A DNA stretch of 64,000 bases from the IMG/VR virus record IMGVR_UViG_3300042520_000587, positions 24,169 through 88,168 of that record; one strand, given 5' to 3'. This DNA is from a virus. The first letter of the stretch is position 1. Each line of letters starts with the position of its first letter. This document shows positions 1 through 11,000 of the stretch, one piece after another. The notes below the pieces were generated by a model that did not search any database, had not been told where the DNA came from, and saw nothing but the letters and a program-made list of their open reading frames with translations. The position numbers and the translations under genes are program-made.

Positions 1-3000
1 CTGATGAATTAACTAGTAATAAAATCAATAGTCTAAAATTAGATAAGACATTAACTGATAGGATACTAAAAGCATATTTGTATAATGACTTTATTCATAA
101 GTATGAGTCAGCAATGCTTGTATATGGTGATCATGCACAGTGGGGTCATGATAAAGAAGACTGGACCAAACGTATACCTGGCTTAACTTCAGATGGTACC
201 GGGTTCCTTTTTGATAAAGGAATGAAAAGCTTCATTAAAGATAACTTCAACAAAGTTACATATGCAAGCTTAAACATGCCTAATATACCTGCAGATAAAA
301 AGTTTATATATGGTGAGAACTTAAACACAGCAGTTATAAAAGATGCTGTGAGAGATTCATTATATCTAGATGATATGGTCAAAGCATGGAAAGAAGAATA
401 TGCCGGAACCTATGATTCTAAAACTATAGATGAGCTTATTAAAAAAGACATTAAGCCATTCATGGGAATGAAAGAAGGTGATGGTATGGCCTATATGACT
501 TTTGATGCATATAGAACTTTACACAAAACTGGAGGAAAAGGATGGACATTAGCTCAAGAAAGTCTTTACCAAAGAATTATCAAAGGAGAAAAAGTAAATC
601 CTAAGACTGTAAAAGATTACTTCCCTGTATATAAGTTACATTACTTTGGGGCTATACAAAACAGTATTGCACCGGTAAGAGCAATGCATAAATTTGCTGT
701 GATACCTTTAATCCCGGGAGTTAATGCACAAGAAGGTTCAGAGTTAGATATATTACATAAAAAAATGTTAAAAGAGAACATTCAATATGTAGCATTTGAC
801 TCATGTTCTAAAGGAGCTAACTTAACATCTGATGGTAAAGTAGATAATATCTTTACTAGTAAAGATGATAAAGCTATTAAAGAGGATGCTGAATTTACAG
901 TGAATCCTATTTACATGGCAAACTTAAAAGAGGTAACAGTTATTAATGAACACTTTAAGGGCTCTCTTCCTATTGCTACACAGACCAGAGGTATCTTACT
1001 TGATAACCTATATAAAGAAGGTAAATTAATCAATGAGAAAAACAAACCAGTACTTGATGAGTATTTATCTGCAGTAAAAGATTACTCAGAAATATTAAAA
1101 GAAGAATTACTAAGTGAGATTGGTTTTGAGTTTATAGATGGTAGAGCTGTTGGTAACTTAAAACAGTTTGTTGAAGTTATCAGAGATGAATTAAAAAACA
1201 GAGATACTCCTGAACACCTTATCAGATTGCTCAACACTGCTAATGACAGAGAGCTAGCAATGGATTTATCATTACATCCAGAAGCTGATACAGTTGAAAA
1301 GCTTATCATGAGCTTTTTACAGAATGGGTTAATTAAACAAAAAACTAATGGAGAACCATTAGTACAAACTCCAACTACCTTTACTAATGGTATTTGGGAT
1401 TCTCAATATACTGCTTTAACTGATCTTGAAGAAATTAAAAAGTGGATGGGTTCAAACACTCTACCATTCTATTTAAGAAATGCAGGAGAAAGAAGTACTG
1501 AGATGAAAGTTGCTGTTGCACTGCAAGGTGAGTTTATTAAACTCTTAAATGACAAGCATACAGATGGAGAAAAAATCTCTACTATTGATAGACTTAATGA
1601 AGTTATCAAAGATCCTAAATGGTTAGAGGCTAACAAGGATGCTGTAACAATGTTTGGTCCAAGGATTCCTAATGATGCTACCAATACAATTGAAGCAGCA
1701 ACAGTATGGCATTTCTTACCTGAAGCATTTGGTAATAGTATAATAGTACCAACTGAGATAGTTGCAAAAGCTGGATCTGACTTTGACGGGGATAAGTTAT
1801 TCATGACTTTCTCTAACATAGATAATGAAGGTAAAGTTATTTCTAAAGGAGTAGATAAATTTGAAACTCTACTTAAAGAAACTCAGGCACTTGAAAAAGC
1901 TAATAAACCTATAAAAGGGAGACCTTCTTCAAGAGCTCTTATTGCTGAGCAGAAAAAATATTTACAGAACAGATTTAAAAATGCTGCTGTAGAAATCTTG
2001 ATGTTGCCGGAGAACTATGCATACTTGACTAAACCAAATGGAACTTACCTGGTAGATAAGTATGTAGCTGAGTTAGAAGAAAACAAAAAAGGTTACAATA
2101 GATATAAGAACACTCATGGTCAGGCACCTAAACTTTCTGCTGCTGATGAAAACGGTAAAAGAAAAACTGTCATAAGCCCTACTAGAGTACTTGAGGCTAC
2201 TTATAACTTGTATAAGCATGATGCTAACTTATCTCTTGAGCCTTCACTAGGTATCATGGCCAAGTTAGCTAAGAGTCACCCTATATACAAATCAGTTGGT
2301 GCTTTAATGCCAGCTACATATAGAGCTTCTGCTTTTATTGAAGCATTAAACAAAACTATAGAGACAGGTTTCACATTACCTGTAGTAATGAGATTTGCTC
2401 ATAACAAAACTAGGAATGCTATGGGTCAAGAAGTTATATCTTTGTCCGGAGAAAGAACTCAAAGTGGTTCCCGTATATCAGATGTAACATCACATGCTTT
2501 ACAAGGTATCTTAGATAGAGCTAAAGAATCATTTCCATTTGAATTAAAACTGGTTCCAGAAGCTATGGATGTATTTAGTTACATGCTTCAGGCCGGAGTT
2601 GATGAGGAACAAATATTCTTTTTCTTAAACCAACCTCTTATTGCTGAGTACTTTGAAAAACAAAAGTTAAAAGAAAGTGCTTATTCTAAAATAGTTGGTA
2701 GTAAAGAGAAAGGTAGTCCTGCAAATAATATCATAAACAATTTGCTTAAGAACTTTGACCAGGCTAGTTTGAATCCATTATATGATAGAATTAATGTAGC
2801 TAAATTAAGATATGTTCTAAATGGTTTAAAAACTAAAGGTGAAGACCAAACATATTATTTCAAAATAAAGAAAGATTCTGGTATTAAAGAAATTACATTA
2901 AAAGACTTACTTGATAGATTAAACAGCGGTGGTTTAGCTCCTCAAAATATTGAGAGAATATCTACCATGCCTAATATGAGTAATGATTCTACAGTTTATT

Positions 3001-6000
3001 TTTATAGCAATGCTATAAACAGTACAGAGAACTTTGCTTTTGCAACTGAAGTATTGTCAAATGAATACTTACCAAAAGGTGATGTTCCTACAAAAACTTT
3101 AAAGGATGGTGTAAAAGATAACAAGACAATGAAAGCTCTTGCATTATTCATGAACTATCTTGAACTGGAAAGACAGTTTAAAGGTATGAATGATTTGCAA
3201 CAAACATTCTCTCCGGATACCGGCAAGCTTACTACAGTACAACAGGTACTTAAAAGAATGGAAGCTTATGAAGAATTAAGAAAGAGTAAATCAATTGATC
3301 AAGACTTCTTAAACAGATTACTTAAAGAATCTATACTATCTTCATTTAACCAAGATGACTTAATTAAACAGCTTACCGAGCCTTTGTTTAATCTAAGACT
3401 TAATCCTGAGATAACTAAATATATTAGTGATGCATTTGTAGATCAATCTAAAGCTTCTAGAATTAGAAACAATCCTACATTTGGTAAAGGTATAAATGGT
3501 CAGGAAAGATTTAGTACTTTGTTTAACAACGGAGTAATAAACTACATCTATCAAAACTATTTGTCTAACTTCAGCAATGAAAAAGGAGAACTAGTAAATA
3601 TCCCGGATACTTATAAAGATAACAGACCAGTTATTAAAGTAGATAATTTAGACACAGATGTTGAAATAGTAGAAGAAGGTATAGCAATTAACACCCGCAG
3701 AATTGAAACTGATTATGCAAACAAAGCATACTTAGAAACAAGTGTGGCTGAAAATAACTATGGTTCTAGAGGCCTGGATACATTTAAAATCAAAGATGAT
3801 CCATTCCAGACATTAGCAAGTTATTACAGATATGTTATTGCTAGAGAGTCTAATAGAGTAAATCACCCAATTGAATCTCTTGAAAATAATAGTGAATTTA
3901 TGAGACGGGTATATGCAATGGGTAATGCCAATGATGCATATGAAAGCTATATATCTGAAAGAGCACTAGGAGCTAGTTTCAACAATAAGTATATCATGGG
4001 TAAAACCAAATATAGTTATTCTGATTCTTTGTTGAATTTAATTAATGAGTTTGGTGATACACTTAAAGTTAATTATCCTATAACAGCTCAATTATCTCCG
4101 GGAACAAACACAGAAGGTGCTAAAGTTCTTCAGTTAAATAACCAGAAAGAGGCACAAGGAGAATTAGCTTCAGTATATTATAACAATCTTAGAAACTTAG
4201 CTGACCCAAGTGTAACTAAAGTTCAGAATAAAAACAAAACTGATGAAGAAAATGAAAGTGATAACCAAAGAATATCTGAGATGTTTAATTTGTTCTCACT
4301 TAATATGTTCTATCAACATGGTGTAGGTAAAACAAGATTAGGTTTTATTAAAGCATTAGATCCTGTACAATACAAAGATATTGTTGAAGGTGGATCTAAA
4401 GCATTCCTTAAGAACTACTTGAGCACTGAAATACTAGATGAGATATTCAACACAGTTGTAAGCATGGATAAGTTTAAGAACTATCTTGTTTCTCCGGAAG
4501 GATATATCCATAGTGATCTAGCAACAACAGAGACATCTAAACCAACTAATGATGGTACATTAGAAACATTTGATGATAGTGAAGGAGAAGATGAAGTTCT
4601 AGTAAGATTAATAAATCAAGAAGATGTTAATGCATTTAATGATTATGTGAAAAAATCAGGAGGTAAAAGACCTGAGAAATTCTTTACATCTAAAACTTTA
4701 TACCCTGCATTCTATAACTCAGCTACTGGTAAAAGAGAAGGCATGCCTCAGACTGCTATATGGATTAAAAACCAATACGGTACATATGACATGCTAGATC
4801 AAGAGACCGGTGAGTTCTACTATGAGAATGTAAACCTTGCAACAGGTATGCAGATCACTAAGAAAGAAGATGTTCAACCTACTCAACCTACAGTATTAAC
4901 AGGATTCCAAGGATATAAAGGAGGATTTCCAGAACAACAAACTATAAATGGTAAATTATATAAGAAAGGATCAGAAAATGGAGATCCTAAAGATTATGCA
5001 ATGAGAGAAATTGCTGGTGGATTTATTTTAGAGTTGGATCCTAAGAGAGAAAATGATTCATCTACAGGAACTACTGCAAAAGAATACCCTAATTACAGAG
5101 AAGGTGTGATGGTAGGTTCTAAAAATTTCTATAATGACATTGTAATGTTAGCTAGAAATAATGAATTTAAAAACAAACCTTTATCTGAAGAAACTAAAGC
5201 ATCTATTAAGGATGCACATGATGAAGGAGTATCTTTTGTTGTAGGAGATATGCCCGGGGTAGATAGTCAGTTTATAGATTACTTACAAGAAATAGGTGCT
5301 AAGTTTACTATATATCATACAGGTACAACACCTAGAGTTCAAGTAACTCAAGCTCCTACTCAACCGTCTGAAGTTAAAATAGAACCTACAGATAAAATTA
5401 TCTGGGGACATCCAACTATTGGTAAAAGTTTCTTAAAGAAAAATCAAGATAACAGATTTATTTCTTTAGATGATGATTATGCCACTGAGATAAATACTAA
5501 AGTAAAAGAGATAGCTGATAAATACAATGTGACAACATATCAGGTTAAAGATGGAGATAATCAACAATGGAATACTGAGTATAATGAAATGATGCAAAAT
5601 CTTTTTGATAAAGCTAAAGCAGTTGCTTTATCTGAAAATAAAATTCTATTTACATCCAATACTAACCTGTTAAAAAATAATGCAGCTGCTTTTGATAAAG
5701 TTATTAATCTTACTGATAAAGAGTTTCAAAAAAGAATATCTGAAAGAGGTGCTAAGTATGACACAGCAGAATGGAAAAAACAAATTGAAGATGCAGTATC
5801 TAAAATTCCTAGTAACAAAGTAATAGTTACAGATAAGTATCTTTCTGATTTATTACCTACTCAACCGTCTACTACTAGTACATCAGAATCAGTAGCAGAT
5901 ATTCCACAAAATAAAGTATCCGGAATAAATTCTTATGGTTCTACAGTAACAGCTAACAATGAAGCTATCAAAGCACTTGGTCCAAATCCACATTCTATTG

Positions 6001-8021
6001 ATATGATAGAAGCAGGATTTAGAACAAGAACAACCAGAAGTGAATCTGAAATGGCTAAATATGCTATTAAAGTTGGGGATACTATAAAACACTTTGGTAA
6101 ATCTGCAGATGGTTCAACTAAAACTGTTTATGCTAAGGTAACTGCTATACATCCTAAAGGTTCTGAAGGTTGGAAAGGTACTTGGAATAAAGAAGGTTGG
6201 AGAGCTGAAGATGTAAATGTTATAGATAGATTTAAAGACGGTGCTGCTGCAATAGAGTTTGAAGTAATTCAACCATCTACTCAACCTACTGAAGCTCCTG
6301 TAAGTAATACTAATAAACCTAAAGGTGAAGAAGTAGTACCTGGAATATATGTAAATCAAGCTGCTTTAAGTAAAGAAGAACAACTTGAATTGTTTGATTA
6401 TTTAAAACCATATCTTGAAGAACAAGCTGATAAAAGTCTTAAAGCAACACAAGGTAGTAAAATGATTGGTCTTGGTTTAAGATGGGATTATACAAGTAAT
6501 AATCCTGGAAAAACAACTGTTAACATCCCTGATCCAATAAAAAGAAATCCTAAATATGGTTATTATAACCAATCAGTTAATGGTCAACCTCTTGGACAAA
6601 TTACACCAAGATTTAGAGAGTTAATGCAAAAAGCTACCGGAGTAGATATGACAAACTATGATGGTGCTATTATTAATCTTTATGAAAAAGATACCTTTAT
6701 ATCTTCTCATAATGATGTAGATGAAAGTAAGTCAGCTATTAAGTATCCAGTTATTGGTATTAATCTAGGTGGTAAAGGTAATTTCTCAATTGAAAGAATA
6801 CCAGGAGCAGGTCAATTAAGTTTAGAAGCCGGAACAGGTTATATATTTGGTGTTGATGGTGTTAATAGAGAAGTATGGCACAGAACATTCCCGACTCCAC
6901 AAGATACATTTTTACCAGAACTTACTACAAAAATTGATGGTAAAACATATCCTGCTGGTTCTTATAGGGTTACTATTACTATGAGAAGAGTTATGCCTTT
7001 AGAACCTAGTATGCCTACAGCACCGGCTAAGATTACTACACAACCAGTTTCTCAACCTACTGAAGTTAAAGAAGGAGTACAAGATATATTTAATTCTAAT
7101 CCAGAATTAGCTAGTATAGGAACACCTGAACAATATTCTCAATACTTAGATACTATATTTCCTGATAGTAAAGTAAAAGATATTGTTTATAGAGGTGCTG
7201 AAAAAGGCATAGAAAAACATAGAGCATATTCGCACTGGACTTTAAGAAAAGCTATTGCAGAAAACTTTGCTAAACAAGGAGTTAACCTTAATAAAAAAGA
7301 TGAATCAAAAAACACTGTTTATTTTGCGTTACTTAATATAAAAAATTTAATAAGAAGTATTGAAATAACAGATAAAGAACATAAAGAAAGAGGTTTTGAT
7401 GCAGCAGCTTCATTTCCTAATCAGCAAAAACCAGATGGTACTTATTATAAGAATGAAGAAGCAAATGAATCTATACAATTAATAGACAAAAATTTAAACA
7501 ATGAGATAACTGTATTTGAACCAGAACAAATTCATATACTAGGAAACAAAGAAGACTTAAAAGGATTTAAACAGTTTGTACAAGGTAAACAATCTGTTAA
7601 TGTTTCTGTAAGTCCAAAACCTGAAGCTACAATTGATACAGATATAAATGTATACAAAGATCTACTTGCTAAAAACAATGGTGTTCAACCTCAGACATTT
7701 ACTTCAGAGAATAGAATGTACAGACTAAATAAGTTTGGTAACTATGACTTAGTAGATAAAACTACCGGTGAAATATATATGAGAAACATTAATATGGAGA
7801 CAGGTAAACAGGAAACTGAACCAGGTCTTGATTCTCCTGTGGATCCTGTAGCTAAACAAGCTGCCCTTGATAAAATCATCACTTTAAGAGCTACAATTAA
7901 CATAGAAGAACAATTAGCAGTAATGGGTTATGATATTAATGATATAATCAATAATTTAGCAAATGCTAAGACTCAGGAAGACTTTAATAAAATAACTAAA
8001 ATACTTGATAAATTATGTTAG
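1..8021 (+). CDS. Virion RNA polymerase polyprotein, 5' end cut by window edge
   Basis: The frame is open from the left edge (codons start at base 3), so the true start lies outside the window; at least 2,670 residues are visible. The sequence GSDFDGDKLF at 1773-1802 is the metal-binding motif of a double-psi beta-barrel RNA polymerase, as in the crAss-like phage phi14:2 virion polymerase, which is injected with the DNA and transcribes early genes. Downstream of about 4.8 kb come Pro/Gln/Thr-rich linkers (PTQPT, APTQPS) separating small domains: SLOG/YspA-like (about 4.9-5.3 kb, VGSKNFY, GMPGVD-like), P-loop (GHPTIGKS, about 5.4 kb), ASCH/PUA-like (5.9-6.27 kb), AlkB-like 2OG-Fe(II) oxygenase (HND, WHR, RVTITMRR, 6.33-7.0 kb) and ART-like (7.06-7.59 kb). 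A repeated module, YGTYDMLDQETGE and FGNYDLVDKTTGE, brackets this block. The polymerase call is firm; the C-terminal domain calls are by motif only. Confidence 0.88.
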   Translation, partial: DELTSNKINSLKLDKTLTDRILKAYLYNDFIHKYESAMLVYGDHAQWGHDKEDWTKRIPGLTSDGTGFLFDKGMKSFIKDNFNKVTYASLNMPNIPADKKFIYGENLNTAVIKDAVRDSLYLDDMVKAWKEEYAGTYDSKTIDELIKKDIKPFMGMKEGDGMAYMTFDAYRTLHKTGGKGWTLAQESLYQRIIKGEKVNPKTVKDYFPVYKLHYFGAIQNSIAPVRAMHKFAVIPLIPGVNAQEGSELDILHKKMLKENIQYVAFDSCSKGANLTSDGKVDNIFTSKDDKAIKEDAEFTVNPIYMANLKEVTVINEHFKGSLPIATQTRGILLDNLYKEGKLINEKNKPVLDEYLSAVKDYSEILKEELLSEIGFEFIDGRAVGNLKQFVEVIRDELKNRDTPEHLIRLLNTANDRELAMDLSLHPEADTVEKLIMSFLQNGLIKQKTNGEPLVQTPTTFTNGIWDSQYTALTDLEEIKKWMGSNTLPFYLRNAGERSTEMKVAVALQGEFIKLLNDKHTDGEKISTIDRLNEVIKDPKWLEANKDAVTMFGPRIPNDATNTIEAATVWHFLPEAFGNSIIVPTEIVAKAGSDFDGDKLFMTFSNIDNEGKVISKGVDKFETLLKETQALEKANKPIKGRPSSRALIAEQKKYLQNRFKNAAVEILMLPENYAYLTKPNGTYLVDKYVAELEENKKGYNRYKNTHGQAPKLSAADENGKRKTVISPTRVLEATYNLYKHDANLSLEPSLGIMAKLAKSHPIYKSVGALMPATYRASAFIEALNKTIETGFTLPVVMRFAHNKTRNAMGQEVISLSGERTQSGSRISDVTSHALQGILDRAKESFPFELKLVPEAMDVFSYMLQAGVDEEQIFFFLNQPLIAEYFEKQKLKESAYSKIVGSKEKGSPANNIINNLLKNFDQASLNPLYDRINVAKLRYVLNGLKTKGEDQTYYFKIKKDSGIKEITLKDLLDRLNSGGLAPQNIERISTMPNMSNDSTVYFYSNAINSTENFAFATEVLSNEYLPKGDVPTKTLKDGVKDNKTMKALALFMNYLELERQFKGMNDLQQTFSPDTGKLTTVQQVLKRMEAYEELRKSKSIDQDFLNRLLKESILSSFNQDDLIKQLTEPLFNLRLNPEITKYISDAFVDQSKASRIRNNPTFGKGINGQERFSTLFNNGVINYIYQNYLSNFSNEKGELVNIPDTYKDNRPVIKVDNLDTDVEIVEEGIAINTRRIETDYANKAYLETSVAENNYGSRGLDTFKIKDDPFQTLASYYRYVIARESNRVNHPIESLENNSEFMRRVYAMGNANDAYESYISERALGASFNNKYIMGKTKYSYSDSLLNLINEFGDTLKVNYPITAQLSPGTNTEGAKVLQLNNQKEAQGELASVYYNNLRNLADPSVTKVQNKNKTDEENESDNQRISEMFNLFSLNMFYQHGVGKTRLGFIKALDPVQYKDIVEGGSKAFLKNYLSTEILDEIFNTVVSMDKFKNYLVSPEGYIHSDLATTETSKPTNDGTLETFDDSEGEDEVLVRLINQEDVNAFNDYVKKSGGKRPEKFFTSKTLYPAFYNSATGKREGMPQTAIWIKNQYGTYDMLDQETGEFYYENVNLATGMQITKKEDVQPTQPTVLTGFQGYKGGFPEQQTINGKLYKKGSENGDPKDYAMREIAGGFILELDPKRENDSSTGTTAKEYPNYREGVMVGSKNFYNDIVMLARNNEFKNKPLSEETKASIKDAHDEGVSFVVGDMPGVDSQFIDYLQEIGAKFTIYHTGTTPRVQVTQAPTQPSEVKIEPTDKIIWGHPTIGKSFLKKNQDNRFISLDDDYATEINTKVKEIADKYNVTTYQVKDGDNQQWNTEYNEMMQNLFDKAKAVALSENKILFTSNTNLLKNNAAAFDKVINLTDKEFQKRISERGAKYDTAEWKKQIEDAVSKIPSNKVIVTDKYLSDLLPTQPSTTSTSESVADIPQNKVSGINSYGSTVTANNEAIKALGPNPHSIDMIEAGFRTRTTRSESEMAKYAIKVGDTIKHFGKSADGSTKTVYAKVTAIHPKGSEGWKGTWNKEGWRAEDVNVIDRFKDGAAAIEFEVIQPSTQPTEAPVSNTNKPKGEEVVPGIYVNQAALSKEEQLELFDYLKPYLEEQADKSLKATQGSKMIGLGLRWDYTSNNPGKTTVNIPDPIKRNPKYGYYNQSVNGQPLGQITPRFRELMQKATGVDMTNYDGAIINLYEKDTFISSHNDVDESKSAIKYPVIGINLGGKGNFSIERIPGAGQLSLEAGTGYIFGVDGVNREVWHRTFPTPQDTFLPELTTKIDGKTYPAGSYRVTITMRRVMPLEPSMPTAPAKITTQPVSQPTEVKEGVQDIFNSNPELASIGTPEQYSQYLDTIFPDSKVKDIVYRGAEKGIEKHRAYSHWTLRKAIAENFAKQGVNLNKKDESKNTVYFALLNIKNLIRSIEITDKEHKERGFDAAASFPNQQKPDGTYYKNEEANESIQLIDKNLNNEITVFEPEQIHILGNKEDLKGFKQFVQGKQSVNVSVSPKPEATIDTDINVYKDLLAKNNGVQPQTFTSENRMYRLNKFGNYDLVDKTTGEIYMRNINMETGKQETEPGLDSPVDPVAKQAALDKIITLRATINIEEQLAVMGYDINDIINNLANAKTQEDFNKITKILDKLC

Positions 8022-11000
8022 GCAATTGTCCAAATAAAAATAGTGATGAATGGAGAAGACTTCTTGCCCAAGAAAATGGTAATGAAGAAAGAGCTCTAGA
8101 AGAATGGCATAGACTTAATGAAGAGAATGATGATTCTGATTTTGAAACACCTATTGAAGATGACCCAGACTTAACTGAAGATGCAGAGCCTGAAGAATTT
8201 ACAGAAAAGGTTCAGAAAATAAGAGTCTTCTTAGAAGAACAGAGATATGAGTTAAGCCGGAAGAAAGTTAAAAATCAGAAAGCACAACAGGCAAAAATAA
8301 ACAGATTAATAAAAGAGATTAAAGAGCTTGAAGCTGTTGAGTCAATCAACTTATTTGTAGATGATGTGTTTGATAAAGCTCTTACATATAAGAAAGAGTT
8401 TAATGATCTTCTTGTTCAGCATAGAGAAGGTAAGATTACAAACAAAGATTTCTTGGAAGGTCTTGTAATGATGAATGAGTTTGCTAATGGTTATAGCATA
8501 CTTGATGAGATTGCAGAAGATGAGGTTGATGAATATTTCAGCACACCAGTAGAAAGAAAAAACTTTTCAGATTACACTCCTCAAGATAAAATAAAAGAGG
8601 CTATTAATATTAGAAAGTTTTTAAAGCTAGCATTTACAAAAGAGGTGCCGGACCTACTTGCTGAGTCTTTGATAAATTATAGAACATATACAAATAGAGA
8701 ATCTATAGTTGATCAAATTAAAACATATGAGCAAAGGATAGCAGACATTAGAGCATCAAATTTATCTGATAAAACTAAACTTAAGGATATTGCAGAGGCT
8801 AAAAAAGAATTAACTAAGTGGCAGAACATGCTCTTAGATAAACAAAAGCTAGCTGGTATCCTAAGAATGGCATCTAAGGATGAAAGTGTATTTGATTTCT
8901 TGTTAAATCCTCTAATCAGTTCTGAAGATAGTGCTATGGCTTTATTTGCAAAGATGATAAAGTCTCAGTTTCAAGGAGCCCAGATGGAAGACATCATGGA
9001 AAGAGATGAGGGTGTTGCAAAACTAGAAGAATTTATAGCTAAGACTGGTAGAAGCGTAAACAATGTAGCTGAATTAAACAAAGGTCTCTATGAAGAAATC
9101 TCTGTATTAAGAAGAGACTATAGAGGTAAAGCTGTAAAAATAGATGGTGAGCTTGTATTTGATAAAAGAATGTCTTTTGTACAAAAGTTTGATCTAAATG
9201 CATACGGTCAAGCAGAGTCTCAGTTCTATAAAGATAACCCTAAACCTAGATTAGCAGAGGATCCAACTCCAGAACAAACTGCAGAACATGAAATTGCTTT
9301 AAAAGAATGGAGAAGTAAAAGAAGAAAGTGGTATCAGGCAAATAGACAACCAAAATCTCAAGAAGAAATACAAAAAATACAAAAAGCTAAAAAAGCTGAT
9401 GTAGATGCTGGTATAATCACAGCAGAAGAATATGATGAATGGTTGAAAAAAGTAGAGTATGAAGATAAAAAAACAGGTAAAAAAGTATTTTACGGTGAAC
9501 TTACTGAGCCTTCAAACAAATACTTAAATGAAGCTTGGTTAAAGCTATATGATAAAGAAGGCAATCCTATATCACCAGAAGGTGAGTATCATAAGTACCT
9601 TACTGATACATATCTAAGAGATCAAGAAGATATTCCTGAAGCACAAAGAATGGGATACTTTTTACCTTCTATTCCTATGGAAGATTATGAAAGAGCCTTT
9701 AGAAAAGGTGCTGGCAATCTCATAAAGAAAAATACAGTTGAAGCTTTCAAAATCCAAAGCTATGAACAAGATATATATGGTACTAGTTTAGGGGAAGGTG
9801 ATGACTTAGATACAAGACCATTTGGTAGAAATTCATTAACAGGTCAAGTTATCTTACCTGTGTATTTTACACAACCAATAGATGTTAATGATGTTAGTGT
9901 GGATTTATTAGGATCTGTATTAAAGTATGGAGCTGCCTCAAGAAGATATGAAGCAATGAATGAAGTCTATGCTGAGATTAATGCATTCAAAACTATCATT
10001 GGAGAAAGAGAAACATCTGCGGTAAATTCAGCTGGTGAATCTATATTTAATATTGCTGCTAAGAAAGTAGGATTTGATCAGTATCTAAAGAACACCGGAA
10101 CATCATACTCTAAAATGCATGTTGATGCTTTTATAGACATGGTAGTTAAAGGTGAATCTCAGAAAGCTGAGAAACTTATTGGATTAGAAATGTCTAAGAT
10201 AGCTAATACAGGTATGGCAATATCTGCTATTACCACACTCTCTATGGATGTACTTAAAGGTACTGCAAATAACATTCAAGGTAATATACAAGTTGCTATT
10301 GAAGCTGCAGGTGGTGAGTACTTTAATAGAAAAAACTTAAGAAAAGGATTTACAAAATACTGGGCAACAGTAGGAGATAACATTGCAGACTTTGGTAGAC
10401 GTAAACCAGAAAGCTGGATGGGTCAGTTAATTGATATATATGATCCTATCCAAGGTACATTTAAAGATGAGTATGGTAAGAATGTATCTGCTAATATGGC
10501 AAATAAATTTTTTAGAACAAATACCATGTTCTTCAATAATAACTTTGCTGAACATGAGATACAAGTTAAAACCTTGTTTGCATTAATGGATGCTAAGAAA
10601 GTTATAGATAAGGAAACTGGTGAAGAAATTACTTTACTACAAGCTCATGAAAAATATGGACCACAACTATTTGAGGTTACAAAAGATGAGAATGGTAAGA
10701 GAGTATACAACTACAAAATAGAAGTAGATGTTACTAATCTAGATGGTACTGTAGAAAGAAAAGACTTTGATGAAAGAGAGAGACAAAACTTTATGAATGT
10801 ACTACATGCCCTTAATAAAAGAATGCATGGTGTCTATAATGATTTTGACAAAAGTACGGCTCAGAGATTTGCATTAGGTAGATTATTATTAATGTACCGT
10901 AAGCATTTAGTTCCTGGTATCAAAAGAAGATACAAAAGTGCTTCATATGATGAGGAACTTGGCGGAGCTACAGAAGGTATGTACAGAGTATTTTGGAGAA

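Noticed and set aside
1469-1819. Long antisense reading frames within the polymerase gene
   Set aside because: They are by-products of the codon bias of the plus-strand gene, have no promoter and match no pattern.
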